Assembly: GCF_022701195.1 (NCBI RefSeq)
Contig: NZ_CP078089.1
Coordinates: 868,001-932,000, forward strand
Source: Allobaculum mucilyticum
GTDB taxonomy: Bacteria; Bacillota_I; Bacilli_A; Erysipelotrichales; Erysipelotrichaceae
DNA length: 64,000 nucleotides
Reading direction: 5' to 3'
The notes below the pieces were generated by a model that had not been told where the DNA came from, did no database searches, and worked only from the letters and a program-made list of their open reading frames with translations. A program made the translations under genes and the position numbers. Positions 1 to 9,389 of this stretch are shown one piece after another. Position 1 is the stretch's first letter. Every line of letters begins with the position of its first letter.

Positions 1-3000
1 TAATTTCATAGGCGGTTTCATTGCGGGCATAATCGCCAACCACAACCGTCCAGGTTCCGGTTCCCTGACTTTCCACAGGAATTGTGATGGTCTGATCCTG
101 ATCCGGCTGGTCTGCCGACTGTGGAGCTGCGATTTTCTGTACATTGCCCTTTTCATCGACCAGAGCCGCAGCGGCTGTATACCTATTGTCATGAACTGTC
201 AGTTCCAGTCCGGCGTCAGTCAGCCTGACGTCTTTCATCTGCGGTTTTGTATCGTCGATGACAAAAGGAAATTCAAGTTTCATTGAATCTTTGAGGCTGC
301 CGGCTCTGATGCAGTCCATCAGTTCCTGATAGCTGCTGACTCCTGTGCTTTCCGGCAATGCAGCCAGAACAAAGCAGTACTGCGCAGAAGGCGTGAGTGC
401 TCCATAACCATCAGGATCCGACATGTTGTATGGATAGGTTCGTGTCTGATCTGCCCAGCCAACCACGGGTGTGAGTACTGATTTATATGGCTTGTAGTTT
501 CTGAGATGGTACGTATTGTCGCAGGTCGATTCAATCAGAGATTTGTTCTCATCAAAAATGGCACTGCGAATAATGCTGGCATCACGGACAAGCGAGCAGG
601 TAACATCCGCGAACCGATCCGAGCTGTTCAGCGCTGATCGGTTAATATCTTCTGTTCCGTCTTCAATCAGATACGGGTTGCCGGCGAGATATCGGCTGCC
701 GCTTCCGTTACCAGTCTGGATTCGAAGCATGTTGGTGTGAATCCGGCCGTCTGTTTTATCCCGGTCGAGAACATAGGCTATCTGCGAGTCATCCTTAGCG
801 GATGAATACAGCGAAACATCTTCAAACACCCGGACATCGTCCCAGTCGCCAAAATAGCCGAAGACCGGAATGGAATAGACTGTTTCTCCACGTTTCTCAT
901 AGCCATCGGAATCATAAAGGCGGATCGTGATAAATCCCTCAATATAGGCACCATCCGGTGTGTCCCGGTTCAGCCGTTCTTTTTCTGCGTCAGTCAGTTC
1001 GTAAACCACGTTGAATCCGGACTTCCGTCCGTTTTCGAGCATGTAAAGATGTGTATCCTGACTGTGCTCTTTCAGTTCAAGCGGTCTGGTTGTGCTCAGA
1101 AGATTTCCTTCTTCATCGACTTCCTGTGTAAACAGGTGTTTTTCAACACCGAAGCGAATATCTTCATTCTTTTCAATACCCTCAAGATGAATTCTTGTCG
1201 TGTAGCTGCCGCGACGTTCTTTGTCATCCTTGAGTTCAGCTTTGACTTTTCCATCAGCTGCCGACTCTGTCGCAGACTCATCCATCATGATGAACAGCTT
1301 GCCATGAACAGCCTGATCAATGCGGACTTCACCGGCTCCCTGCTGCATGACAGGATAGTATCTGCCGTTTTTATCTTTGATCGGGATTGCCGTGGACATG
1401 AGCATGGACTGAATAATCGTCCGTTTATTCTCTCCGAGTTTTTCGACGAGTCCATGTTCGTCGACCCAGCCGGACATGACACCGATCATTCCCGAAAGAG
1501 CCGGTGCAGCCATCGAAGTTCCAGAGCGGAAATCATAGCCTGTATTGCTTGCATCGCCATTCGACGAGTAAATATATCCGCCAGGTGCTGTAACTTCCGG
1601 TTTCAGCTCCAGCGTATCCGGTGTTCCCCATGAGCTGAAGCTGCTCATGTTCATATTTATAGAAGATTTATCCTGACTGATGGATTCGAATGTATTCGGT
1701 TCACTTGAGGCAACCGCAAATGTATTGGAATAAGTTCCCGGCGAACCGGCTGTCGAAAAGGAAGTATCACCCGGTTTCAGTTTTCCATCCATATTGGTTC
1801 CGTCAGCCCAGTTCCCGGAGTTGCTCGAAGAGCAGGAAACGATGATGTCCTGCGAAGCCAGATTATCCATGATCTCTCCGAATGTGGGACCGCTGTTTCC
1901 GACCATTCCATAGCCAGGAGTCGAATAGCCCGTCGAATTGGTCGACAGGGAGAGGTTGGCTACATCACAGCCGAGCGTGATGGCATCTTCAATTGCCGCA
2001 AACAGTTCAGAATCGCTGCCAAATCCGTAATTGCCGAAGACTTTCATGACAAAGATCTGTGCGTCGCTGGCATAGCCTTTCATATCCTGCGCTTCCGTAT
2101 ACCCGCTTGCTCCGTTTTTAATCAGCGAGTTGGCAGCCGCAATTCCAGTTACATGCGTTCCATGATCTCCATGCATGTCATAGTGGCTGATGTTTACGCC
2201 GCCATCTGCATAGTTGTAGACATAGGGAATTTTCTCGGAGACAAAGAAGTCAGAGGCTTTCAGCCCCCGGTCTCCATCTTTAACATGCAGACTGGTGATC
2301 AGATCAGACGTATAGTCCGACTGTTCAAACAGATCCAGACTGTTCTTGTACGTTTCAAGCGACTCGCCTTTTTTCTGTGCCTGCCGGCGCAGGGACTCGT
2401 TATAGCAGTCGCTGTTAAAAACCTGGTGATTGACATTCAGACCTGTATCCAGAATGGCAATCCGGGTTCCCTGTCCGCTGTTTCCTTCAAGAGATGCATC
2501 TTCAATTCCAGTCGAAGCGCCGCTGGTTCCGCCGATCTGAATTGTTTTCAGACTGGTATCTTCCGTATCCTGAACCGGATAGATTTTCTGTTCGACTGTA
2601 ACCTTCTTTACAAAATCCAGTGCCTCAATCTTGGCAATCTGACTTGCCTGTGCCCGGATACTGATTGCATTGGCAGCAAGATCCAGCCTGGTCAGAACAT
2701 CCACAGACTGCCCATCGAACACTTCCTGTTCAAGGCGGGATACATATTCATCCTGTCTGTCGCGGATCTCATCGCGCATCGCCAGAACGTCCGGGTCTGA
2801 GGGATCCCATTCTTCATCCCTTTTGCGCTCAATTACACACGGATCGACAAACTCAATCAGAATTCTCTCAATCTCTTTATCCCGAACACTTCTGGATCTC
2901 TGCCCATAAGCCGGATACTGCTCAGGCAGATCATATGTATCGTCTATCTCCCGGAATGTCACATCATACTGACTGCCCGGGTCTTCTGCTGCAGCTGCAG

Positions 3001-3085
3001 GAAGTGCAAGAGCATTCAGACTCATACTTGCTCCAAGCAGCGCGCCGATCATCCGTCCAGTCCACTTTCTTTTTTCTGAGGACAT
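1..3085 (-). CDS. S8 subtilisin-like serine peptidase, secreted, C-terminus beyond window
   Basis: The frame is open from an ATG at 3085 to the window edge (1,028 codons), so the C-terminus is missing. A signal peptide is visible (basic MSSEKRKWTGR start, hydrophobic core, cleavage near ALPAAAA), so the enzyme should be exported. The catalytic triad is complete: Asp213 in ILDTGLN, His308 in HGTHVTG and Ser524 in GTSMAAP. The part between His and Ser carries a roughly 200-residue insert, and the region after about residue 560 looks like the beta-sandwich modules of cell-envelope proteinases (C5a peptidase/lactocepin type). Start choice is supported by AGAAGGAG about 8 bases upstream. Likely role is breakdown of extracellular protein. 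A wall anchor cannot be checked because the end is not in the window. Family call is firm; substrate is unknown. Confidence 0.93.
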   Translation of the reverse strand, partial: MSSEKRKWTGRMIGALLGASMSLNALALPAAAAEDPGSQYDVTFREIDDTYDLPEQYPAYGQRSRSVRDKEIERILIEFVDPCVIERKRDEEWDPSDPDVLAMRDEIRDRQDEYVSRLEQEVFDGQSVDVLTRLDLAANAISIRAQASQIAKIEALDFVKKVTVEQKIYPVQDTEDTSLKTIQIGGTSGASTGIEDASLEGNSGQGTRIAILDTGLNVNHQVFNSDCYNESLRRQAQKKGESLETYKNSLDLFEQSDYTSDLITSLHVKDGDRGLKASDFFVSEKIPYVYNYADGGVNISHYDMHGDHGTHVTGIAAANSLIKNGASGYTEAQDMKGYASDAQIFVMKVFGNYGFGSDSELFAAIEDAITLGCDVANLSLSTNSTGYSTPGYGMVGNSGPTFGEIMDNLASQDIIVSCSSSNSGNWADGTNMDGKLKPGDTSFSTAGSPGTYSNTFAVASSEPNTFESISQDKSSINMNMSSFSSWGTPDTLELKPEVTAPGGYIYSSNGDASNTGYDFRSGTSMAAPALSGMIGVMSGWVDEHGLVEKLGENKRTIIQSMLMSTAIPIKDKNGRYYPVMQQGAGEVRIDQAVHGKLFIMMDESATESAADGKVKAELKDDKERRGSYTTRIHLEGIEKNEDIRFGVEKHLFTQEVDEEGNLLSTTRPLELKEHSQDTHLYMLENGRKSGFNVVYELTDAEKERLNRDTPDGAYIEGFITIRLYDSDGYEKRGETVYSIPVFGYFGDWDDVRVFEDVSLYSSAKDDSQIAYVLDRDKTDGRIHTNMLRIQTGNGSGSRYLAGNPYLIEDGTEDINRSALNSSDRFADVTCSLVRDASIIRSAIFDENKSLIESTCDNTYHLRNYKPYKSVLTPVVGWADQTRTYPYNMSDPDGYGALTPSAQYCFVLAALPESTGVSSYQELMDCIRAGSLKDSMKLEFPFVIDDTKPQMKDVRLTDAGLELTVHDNRYTAAAALVDEKGNVQKIAAPQSADQPDQDQTITIPVESQGTGTWTVVVGDYARNETAYEI

Positions 3086-3328
3086 ATCAGCTTCTCCTTC
3101 TCTGATTCGCCTAACCGTTCTCGTACAGCGGTTCTTTTTTCAGTGCCTGACCGGTTCTTTTTTCTGCATGTCTGAACCTTTTTGCCCATTGTCAGCCCCT
3201 TCAATGCAAAAGAGCGGTCATCTGGATTTCATCTTAACAACACATGGATTCTATCGCATTTTATGTATTAAAAATGAAAGTTTTTCTTTTAGTTTGTTCT
3301 ACATCTGTACAATAATATGACAGAGATT

Positions 3329-3362
3329 AAAAAAAGCTGCCTTCGACAGAGCGAAGACAGCT
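3329..3362 (-). terminator. Rho-independent terminator of hppA
   Basis: An 11-bp stem (AGCTG-CTTCG pairing with CGAAG-CAGCT, one mismatch) with a 6-base loop is followed on the minus strand by a run of T. It lies 15 bp after the hppA stop codon. Confidence 0.85.
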
Positions 3363-3376
3363 GAATTTTTGAACGT

Positions 3377-5464
3377 CTATTTTGTAAAGAGGAAGCTGAG
3401 CCACGGGGTCATCTGAGCGAGAACCGGAGCAAGAATCAGCGAAATAACGGACATCAGTTTGATCAGGATATCCATTGCAGGACCAGCGGTATCCTTGAAC
3501 GGGTCACCGACTGTATCACCAGTAACGGCAGCTTTGTGCGCTTCGGAACCTTTTCCTCCGCATTCGCCGGATTCAATGAATTTCTTCGCATTGTCCCAGG
3601 CACCGCCGGCGTTTGCCATGAAGACAGCCAGCATGATCGCGGATACCAGAGCACCCAGGAGCATTCCGCCAAGGCCCTGGCAGCCGAGAAGCAGACCAGT
3701 GATGATCGGGCTGAGCAGAGCAATCAGACCAGGAACGATCATTTCGTGCAGAGCTGCCACTGTCGAAATATCAACACATTCGGTGTAGTTTGGTTTCGAT
3801 GTACCAGCGAGGATGCCCGGATCGTTTTTGAACTGCATACGGACGTTTTCAATCATCTTGTTTGCAGCACGGCCAACAGAACGAATGGTCAGCGCTGTGA
3901 AGTAGAACGGAAGCATCGAACCAATCAGCAGTGCAACCAGAACACCCGGCTGGAGCAGAGAGATCGCTTCAAGACCTGCAGCCTGTGCGAATGCAACAAT
4001 CATGGCCAGAGCGGTAAACGCAGCAGAACCGATGCAGAAGCCTTTACCGATTGCAGCAGTTGTATTTCCAACAGAGTCAAGGCGGTCAGTGATCTTGCGT
4101 ACATGCGGATCAAGGTCAGCCATTTCAGCAATACCGCCGGCATTGTCAGAGATTGGACCATAAGCATCAACAGATACGGTGATACCGCAGGTGGAGAGCA
4201 TGCCGACAGCGCCAAGACCGATTCCGTACATGCCGGAGAACAGGTAAGCGATGATGATACCAGCTGCCAGAACGAGAACGGTCAGAGCAGTGGATTCCAT
4301 ACCGACAGAGAAGCCGGAGATGATGTTTGTTGCATGTCCGGTCAGAGACTCGGAAGCAATTTCTTTAACTTTCGGATATTCATCCGATGTGTAGTACTCA
4401 GCAATTTTTCCAAGGAGCATGCCGACAACCAGGCCGGTTGCTACAGAGAAGAACTGGGATACCTGGCCAAACAGCCAGAGAGAAGCAACGAGAGAAGTAA
4501 TGATTTCAATAATAGTTGCAACGTAAGTTGCGATGTTCAGAGCTTTCTGAGGGTTATCCCATTTTTTCATGCGGACAAAAGCCTGTGCCAGAATTGCAGC
4601 AATAATACCGGCACCCGCAATAACGAACGGGAAGATCGTTGCCTGAATCGCATAAGAAACGCCGCCGATGGTTACGGTCAGACCCAGAGCGATACAGGAA
4701 ACCAGGGATCCTACATAGGATTCGTTCAGGTCGCTTCCCATACCAGCGATATCACCAACGTTGTCGCCAACGTTGTCAGCGATAACAGCCGGGTTTCTGG
4801 GGTCATCTTCAGGAATTCCTGCTTCAACCTTGCCAACCAGGTCAGCACCGACGTCAGCCGCTTTGGTATAGATACCGCCGCCGACACGGGCAAACAGAGC
4901 GATCATTGAGCAGCCAAGGGAGTAGCCTGCAACAACAGGTACAGCCGCTTCGATATCGCCGAAGACAAAGCTGAACAGAAGGAAGAGTGCCGAAAGGCCA
5001 AGAAGACCAAATCCGACAACGCAGATTCCCAGAACGCTTCCGCCGTTGAAGGCGACGTGAAGTGCTGAAGGCATGCCGCCGGTGTTAGCAGCTTCTGCTG
5101 TTTTCGAGTTGGCAGCTGTGGCAGCCTGCATGCCGATGAAACCGGCAAGACCTGAGAAGAGGGCGCCGATCAGGAAGCAGATTGCACCACTCCATCCGAC
5201 ACCGTCAATTCCCTGGAGCGAAGGGATAAAGCCGAGTGCGGTCAGAAGAATCGCAACGATAATCGCGAAGATAATAATAATTTTGTATTCGCGTTTGAGG
5301 AACGCCATAGCGCCCTCGTGAATGAAGGAGCTCAGTTCCTGCATTCTCTTGTTTCCGGAACTTTCCTTTTTGACAGAACCATACAGTGTAGCCGCGTAAA
5401 GCAGAGCAAACGCTGCAATGATCATGACAATAACAAGGATCGTTACCATGCTACTGTAGTTCAT
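3377..5464 (-). CDS. hppA: Membrane-bound ion-translocating pyrophosphatase (K+-dependent type)
   Basis: This 695-residue polytopic membrane protein couples PPi hydrolysis to H+ and/or Na+ transport across the cell membrane. The substrate-binding signature is clear: [18 protein letters not shown] followed by [22 protein letters not shown] around residues 190-235. Length matches the family. In the segment [11 protein letters not shown] an Ala stands where K+-independent enzymes carry Lys (GNTTKA), which points to the K+-dependent clade; many of those pump Na+, but the ion cannot be decided by eye. The ATG at 5464 follows GAAAGGAAAG. The gene stands alone, with its own terminator and a candidate extended -10 promoter upstream. 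Confidence 0.97.
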   Translation of the reverse strand: MNYSSMVTILVIVMIIAAFALLYAATLYGSVKKESSGNKRMQELSSFIHEGAMAFLKREYKIIIIFAIIVAILLTALGFIPSLQGIDGVGWSGAICFLIGALFSGLAGFIGMQAATAANSKTAEAANTGGMPSALHVAFNGGSVLGICVVGFGLLGLSALFLLFSFVFGDIEAAVPVVAGYSLGCSMIALFARVGGGIYTKAADVGADLVGKVEAGIPEDDPRNPAVIADNVGDNVGDIAGMGSDLNESYVGSLVSCIALGLTVTIGGVSYAIQATIFPFVIAGAGIIAAILAQAFVRMKKWDNPQKALNIATYVATIIEIITSLVASLWLFGQVSQFFSVATGLVVGMLLGKIAEYYTSDEYPKVKEIASESLTGHATNIISGFSVGMESTALTVLVLAAGIIIAYLFSGMYGIGLGAVGMLSTCGITVSVDAYGPISDNAGGIAEMADLDPHVRKITDRLDSVGNTTAAIGKGFCIGSAAFTALAMIVAFAQAAGLEAISLLQPGVLVALLIGSMLPFYFTALTIRSVGRAANKMIENVRMQFKNDPGILAGTSKPNYTECVDISTVAALHEMIVPGLIALLSPIITGLLLGCQGLGGMLLGALVSAIMLAVFMANAGGAWDNAKKFIESGECGGKGSEAHKAAVTGDTVGDPFKDTAGPAMDILIKLMSVISLILAPVLAQMTPWLSFLFTK

Positions 5465-5521
5465 AATCTTTCCTTTCTTCCATCGAAATCCACGCCTTTT
5501 AGATTTCGGAAATCGCTTACA

Positions 5522-5530
5522 ATTCTAACA
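5522..5530 (-). promoter_or_regulatory. Candidate extended -10 promoter of hppA
   Basis: On the minus strand the sequence TGTTAGAAT (TGn plus a -10 hexamer) lies about 60 bp before the hppA start. A -35-like TGGACA sits 19 bp upstream, so spacing is loose. The rest of 5531-5843 is T-rich and shows no convincing gene. Confidence 0.45.
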
Positions 5531-5843
5531 GCTTTCCATTTCCTGATGTCCACAATTTCACGAAGTATGAGTTTTTAGCCGTTTTTTTCCCACATTTCGT
5601 CTTTTCCTGAATTCTGTTTTTCTTTTTCCTGCTTTTTTCGCTCAATTCCGGCTTTACAGTTTTCATCCAGGCGGCTCTGACAGCCGTTTTTCCTGCCAGA
5701 AATTATTCTTTTATCCCATTTATCGTGCTCTTTTTAACTTCTTCTGCTATTTTCGGGCTTTGTTCAGCTTTGCTTCTGTCTGAAATTTTTTTGTTCACCT
5801 GGTGGCAATTCCGGATAAACTATGATAAATTCATAGAGCACAT

Positions 5844-5920
5844 GGCGCGTTCGGCAAGTGGCTTAAGCCACAGCCCTCTCAAGGCTGCATTCACGGGTTC
5901 GAATCCCGTACGCGCTACCA
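5844..5920 (+). tRNA. tRNA-Glu (anticodon CUC)
   Basis: A full cloverleaf of 77 nt including an encoded CCA can be drawn by hand. The acceptor stem is GGCGCGT with ACGCGCT (first pair G-T). The anticodon stem is CAGCC/GGCTG around loop CTCTCAA, giving anticodon CTC for Glu GAG codons. The T arm is ACGGG-TTCGAAT-CCCGT. It stands alone rather than in a tRNA cluster and is followed directly by a terminator. Confidence 0.93.
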
Positions 5921-5930
5921 TTGAAATTTC

Positions 5931-5955
5931 AGCCCTTGTATAAGGGCTTTTTTTA
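5931..5955 (+). terminator. Terminator of tRNA-Glu
   Basis: AGCCCTT-GTAT-AAGGGCT followed by a run of T begins 10 bases after the tRNA CCA end. Confidence 0.9.
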
Positions 5956-5956
5956 T

Positions 5957-6250
5957 TGCCAGATTCTGCATCAAGTCACATTTGCCATCCTCTGCCCGGG
6001 TGTCTTTTCGATCCAGACATCCGTCAGTTTCAATTCCATATTTAAAAGCATCCCGGACGGGATATTCTTTAACACCCAAAAGAAGGCCTGTAACGAATGG
6101 TTCAATCCGTTACAGGCCCTTGAATATTAATCATCGGGGATTTGATCCTGCACTTTGTATGCAAGATCGGAGAAGAACTCAAGAAGGCAGGAAACATCCT
6201 CACCCGCTTCTTCCCGCTAAAACAGCATCGAAAAGTTCCGGCTTTCTTTC
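5957..6250 (+). other. Intergenic stretch with hairpin and a decayed open frame
   Basis: No complete gene is seen. A strong inverted repeat (GGCCTGTAACG with CGTTACAGGCC, 6085-6118) may act as a terminator, mainly on the minus strand where T-rich sequence follows. From 6124 a plus-strand frame without an obvious start runs into the IS4 insertion and continues in frame after it (7921 to about 7996) once the element and one target repeat are removed. This may be the tail of an old gene. Confidence 0.4.
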
Positions 6251-6260
6251 CAGCTGAGCC
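6251..6260 (+). repeat. Target-site duplication, left, IS4-type copy 1
   Basis: CAGCTGAGCC lies immediately before the element and is repeated exactly at 7911-7920. Confidence 0.95.
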
Positions 6261-6284
6261 CAATGTCATTAAGTTAAGATTTCT

Positions 6285-6362
6285 CAGACCACATCAGCGT
6301 TAAGCAGTGATGTGGTCTTTTTTCTACTCTTCAAGTCAAATCTCGAATGATTCGAGTTTTTT
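6285..6362 (+). terminator. Two inward-facing terminator hairpins in the IS4 left end
   Basis: AGACCACATCA/TGATGTGGTCT followed by six T, then CTCGAA-TGA-TTCGAG followed by six T. Both point toward the transposase, as expected for shielding it from read-through of neighbouring promoters. The same pair is present in copy 2 at 48528-48605. Confidence 0.75.
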
Positions 6363-6449
6363 CACTTTTTTCTAAAAATCTATTGACAAATTTCTGCCGC
6401 CGCGCGGCTGCTTCGCAGCCGATGGGGAGAACTTAAAGGAGTTTTCCCT

Positions 6450-7760
6450 ATGACTGCTATCGCCAAAGAATGTTCTTTCTTCAGAAACACCTTCCTCAAT
6501 ATCATCAGCTCAGAAACGGCGAACCCTGCCAATTTTACTTCTCAGTCCGCCTTCACCCGTAAGCGGCAGATTGACCTGCATGAGCTTGTCCTTCTTCCGT
6601 TTCAGCTGACAGAGGAATCCCTCGCTGCTTCCTTTCCCTGGATCCTGTTTAAGGGCGGATCATCTGTTTCAGCCTCTGCTGTGTCTCAGGCCCGTTCCAA
6701 AATCAACTCTTCACTTTATAAAAACGTCTTCAATCGGTTTAACAAGGCAACTTCCAGCTCTGATGTTAAAACCTTCAAGGGTTATCGCCTCCTCGCTGTA
6801 GATGGAAGCGAGATTCAAGTTCTTCCTGAACAGGACAATGACATCACCTATGGCGCTTCTAAAAAAGGCAAGAAGAGGCACTTTGTTCATTTGAATGCCG
6901 AATTCGACGCCCTCAACTCCGTCTTTACTGACGCGCTGCTTCAACCCGGCTCTGAGAAGAATGAAGATTCAGCTCTTCTTGAACTCGCTCAGCGTTCTTC
7001 ATTTCAGAAAGCCATCTTCATCGCTGATCGGGGATACGAAGCTCTTATGTCTTTCTATCGCCTGCAGAAGGAACATGTCCCTTTTGTCATACGTATCAAA
7101 GACGAGACATCATCTACAAGCATTCTCAAGTACTATAAGACTCCCGAGTCAGAAGAGTATGACATTCCTTTCAATGTGATTCTGACCAGTAAAAACAACA
7201 GGCATGTCAAAGACCATTGGGATGTCTATAAGTACATCTCTTCGTACAGGAAGCAGCCTGAATTTGACGGTCAAACGACTGAACTCCCTTTAAATATCAG
7301 GGTTGTGAGGTTCAAAGCTGCCTGCGAAGGGAATGAATCATTCATTACCGTCTGCACCAATCTGTCGGAAGCTGAGTTTGGGACCGAGGACATCAAGCAG
7401 ATCTACCGTCTGCGCTGGCAGGTTGAAGTCGGCTTCAGGGGACTGAAACGAAACACCGATCTTGAATGGACTCATTCAAGGAAGCTTGATCTGGTCCAGG
7501 CAGAGATCTATGCCAAAATGACTCTCTACAATCTTTGTTCCCGTTTGCGCAACAAGGTAGAAAGATCTCGTCAGCACCAGAAGCGCATCGCTCAGGCCAA
7601 AAAGCACAAGCAGAAGGCAGATTTCGGATTCATCATCAAAACGATTCAACAGTGGCTGTTCAAAAAAGCCAGAATCAGCTTGAGTACACTGGAAGATCTT
7701 CTTCTGGCCAGGATATCTCCGATCAGAGAAGGAAGAGCTGATACCAGAAAGAAGAAGTGA
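6450..7760 (+). CDS. IS4-family DDE transposase, copy 1
   Basis: This 436-residue transposase moves the surrounding element by cut-and-paste. The first catalytic Asp lies in LLAVDGSE, the second in IFIADRGYE, and the Glu in the family YREK signature IYRLRWQVEVGFRGLK (Y-x2-R-x3-E-x6-K). The C-terminal part is rich in Lys/Arg/Gln, as usual for DNA-binding tails. The ATG at 6450 follows AAAGGAG with 8-base spacing. The protein is identical to the one encoded at 48693-50003, so both copies are probably functional and recently spread. Confidence 0.96.
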   Translation: MTAIAKECSFFRNTFLNIISSETANPANFTSQSAFTRKRQIDLHELVLLPFQLTEESLAASFPWILFKGGSSVSASAVSQARSKINSSLYKNVFNRFNKATSSSDVKTFKGYRLLAVDGSEIQVLPEQDNDITYGASKKGKKRHFVHLNAEFDALNSVFTDALLQPGSEKNEDSALLELAQRSSFQKAIFIADRGYEALMSFYRLQKEHVPFVIRIKDETSSTSILKYYKTPESEEYDIPFNVILTSKNNRHVKDHWDVYKYISSYRKQPEFDGQTTELPLNIRVVRFKAACEGNESFITVCTNLSEAEFGTEDIKQIYRLRWQVEVGFRGLKRNTDLEWTHSRKLDLVQAEIYAKMTLYNLCSRLRNKVERSRQHQKRIAQAKKHKQKADFGFIIKTIQQWLFKKARISLSTLEDLLLARISPIREGRADTRKKK

Positions 7761-7785
7761 CAGATTTGAAAACCGAAAAGTCATC

Positions 7786-7822
7786 AGGATGATTTTTTCA
7801 ACAGGTAGAAAATCATCCTTTT
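7786..7822 (+). terminator. Terminator after IS4 transposase, copy 1
   Basis: AGGATGATTTT pairs with AAAATCATCCT across a 12-base loop and is followed by TTTT. The symmetric T/A tracts mean it could work on both strands. Confidence 0.75.
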
Positions 7823-7910
7823 CGTCATGCCTGAGACGCAAAATATAAGAAATGACAACGCTCATGAACAGGGTATACGATTTTTATCCCTCCTTAACTT
7901 AATGACATTG

Positions 7911-7920
7911 CAGCTGAGCC
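7911..7920 (+). repeat. Target-site duplication, right, IS4-type copy 1
   Basis: CAGCTGAGCC, identical to 6251-6260. The following 7921-8150 holds no recognisable gene apart from the possible continuation of the interrupted frame described at 5957-6250. Confidence 0.95.
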
Positions 7921-8150
7921 GAATAAAAATCTGCATACTTTTCCATTCCCTCCTGAAATAATCGCTGCACTTCCTGGCAGCCCGATCTATCTTCCTGGCA
8001 TTTTCTGAGTTTTCTTCTCAAAGTGTCTGTCCTGGTGATTTTCTTCGCTTCGCCAAAGATACTGAAGACTCGAATGATTCTTCGTTCCTAGCTGAAAACA
8101 TCATCGGTCTGCTTCTTTGAATACGAACGTCACAGAGAACTGCCGGTTCT

Positions 8151-9266
8151 CTACTGCGTGCTCTGAGGAGAAACCAGATATTTCTTTTTGAGAATCTCAC
8201 GTTTTTCCGGTGTGAGTTCCATCGCTTCTTCAAGAAACTGATCCCAGGATCCGTATGCAGTCTGTACTGCATGGTTCATAGCGTCATAGTAGGACCGGTG
8301 CGCAAACAGATAGCTTGCGATATCTTCTTCTGCAACCGGCAGATCCTTGTCAAAAAGAGCTGATGCTGTATCTCTGTCCTGACGGGCTTCACGGGTCATA
8401 TACAGGTTGGTCTGCAGATAGTCTGCAAGGATCTGATCTTCTTTGACGCCAAGGGCATGTTCAATCATTGCGGCAGCAGCTCCCGTCCGGTCTTTGCCCT
8501 GCGTGCAGTGCCAGAGCACGCCGCCTTCGGCCTGAAGCAGGACATCAAAGAATTTCCGGCAGCCTGTCTGCGCATCCGGTGAAGTAATCAGAGACGCATA
8601 GGCATCATTCATCAGATCTCGCGAACTTTTCGCTGCCATTTTCAGAAGCTTAAAATTGCCTCCGGTCATTTTCTTCAGGTCTGCTTCTTTAAAAATCGGA
8701 TCTTCGAGCAGAACTGCTCCCGGAATCTTCCGGTCAGGTTCTACCGAACGCTCGAGTTCAGATCGAAAATCGATGACATCTTTGATTCCCATGTTCTTGA
8801 GAGTCAGCAGATCTTCCTTCGATGCTTTTGACAGTCTGCCGGACCGAAAAAGCAGACCTGGTGCGATGAAACGGCCATCTTCTGTCTCAATGCCGGCAAG
8901 ATCCCGCAGATTGGATACGGTCTCAAGGGGCAGATGAACGGAAACCTGGTTTAAAAGCGAAGAGCAAGGGCCCTCCGATATCTGAGCGCACTGCTGATCG
9001 CCGTATGTATCGATTGAAACGACAGAAAGGTTTTCTGTTTCCTCTGCAGGGGCGCATTGAGTGTCTGCCTGCTCTGTCGATTTTGGTTGTTCTTTCGATC
9101 TGAGTTCCGTCTGATCTTTCTGTTCTGTGTTATCCATATTGCAGCAATCCTTTCCTGGCTGTTCTGCTTCTCTGTGATGGCTCCCCGGTTTTAGATTCCT
9201 GCGTTGAGTTTCTTCACAGAAATTTGAACTGATGCCTTTCTGCATATTGTACTTCTCTTCTGACAC
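8151..9266 (-). CDS. Tyrosine-protein phosphatase, DSP/IphP-like (Y_phosphatase3 type)
   Basis: The C-terminal 260 residues form a Cys-based phosphatase. The P-loop WHCTQGKDRTG carries the nucleophile Cys254 and Arg of the CX5R motif. The family lead-in NLRDLAGIETEDGRFIAPGLLFRSGRL lies near residue 115. The first 110 residues are polar, Gln/Glu/Lys-rich and probably disordered, with no signal peptide, so the enzyme is likely cytoplasmic. The start is uncertain: GTG at 9266 follows AAAAGAAG, while ATG at 9139 has a better AAAGGA site and would give a shorter protein lacking only disordered sequence. Substrates of this family range from phosphotyrosine to phosphoinositides; none can be picked here. 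Confidence 0.88.
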   Translation of the reverse strand: MSEEKYNMQKGISSNFCEETQRRNLKPGSHHREAEQPGKDCCNMDNTEQKDQTELRSKEQPKSTEQADTQCAPAEETENLSVVSIDTYGDQQCAQISEGPCSSLLNQVSVHLPLETVSNLRDLAGIETEDGRFIAPGLLFRSGRLSKASKEDLLTLKNMGIKDVIDFRSELERSVEPDRKIPGAVLLEDPIFKEADLKKMTGGNFKLLKMAAKSSRDLMNDAYASLITSPDAQTGCRKFFDVLLQAEGGVLWHCTQGKDRTGAAAAMIEHALGVKEDQILADYLQTNLYMTREARQDRDTASALFDKDLPVAEEDIASYLFAHRSYYDAMNHAVQTAYGSWDQFLEEAMELTPEKREILKKKYLVSPQSTQ

Positions 9267-9310
9267 TTCTTTTCCCTTTCCGTCTGTTCACTGCCTGCAG
9301 TCTGCTCGTA

Positions 9311-9354
9311 TAAAAAGCGCCCTGTTCTGATCATCGGATCAGTCAGGACGCCTG
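9311..9354 (-). terminator. Terminator of the antiporter/kinase-like operon
   Basis: On the minus strand GCGTCCTG...GATC-CGAT-GATC...CAGGGCGC folds into a long hairpin with an internal loop and is followed by TTTTT. It lies after the stop at 9390. Confidence 0.75.
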
Positions 9355-9389
9355 AATCATATCAATTTGAATTTGAAGCCTGCGAAGAT

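Larger units (their letters stand above)
6261..7910 (+). mobile_element. IS4-family insertion sequence, copy 1 (1,650 bp)
   Basis: The element starts with CAATGTCATTAAGTTAAG and ends with its exact inverse CTTAACTTAATGACATTG (18-bp perfect terminal inverted repeats). It is bounded by a 10-bp duplication and contains one transposase gene. Inside the left end are two successive terminator-like hairpins pointing inward, a -35-like TTGACA without a good -10, and a hairpin (CGGCTGC-TTC-GCAGCCG) just before the ribosome-binding site. A second copy lies at 48504-50153; I saw one base difference between them, near 7840/50083. Confidence 0.96.

Noticed and set aside
3536-4909. 457-codon plus-strand frame opposite hppA
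   Set aside because: It is antisense to a perfectly conserved pyrophosphatase and has no recognisable product.
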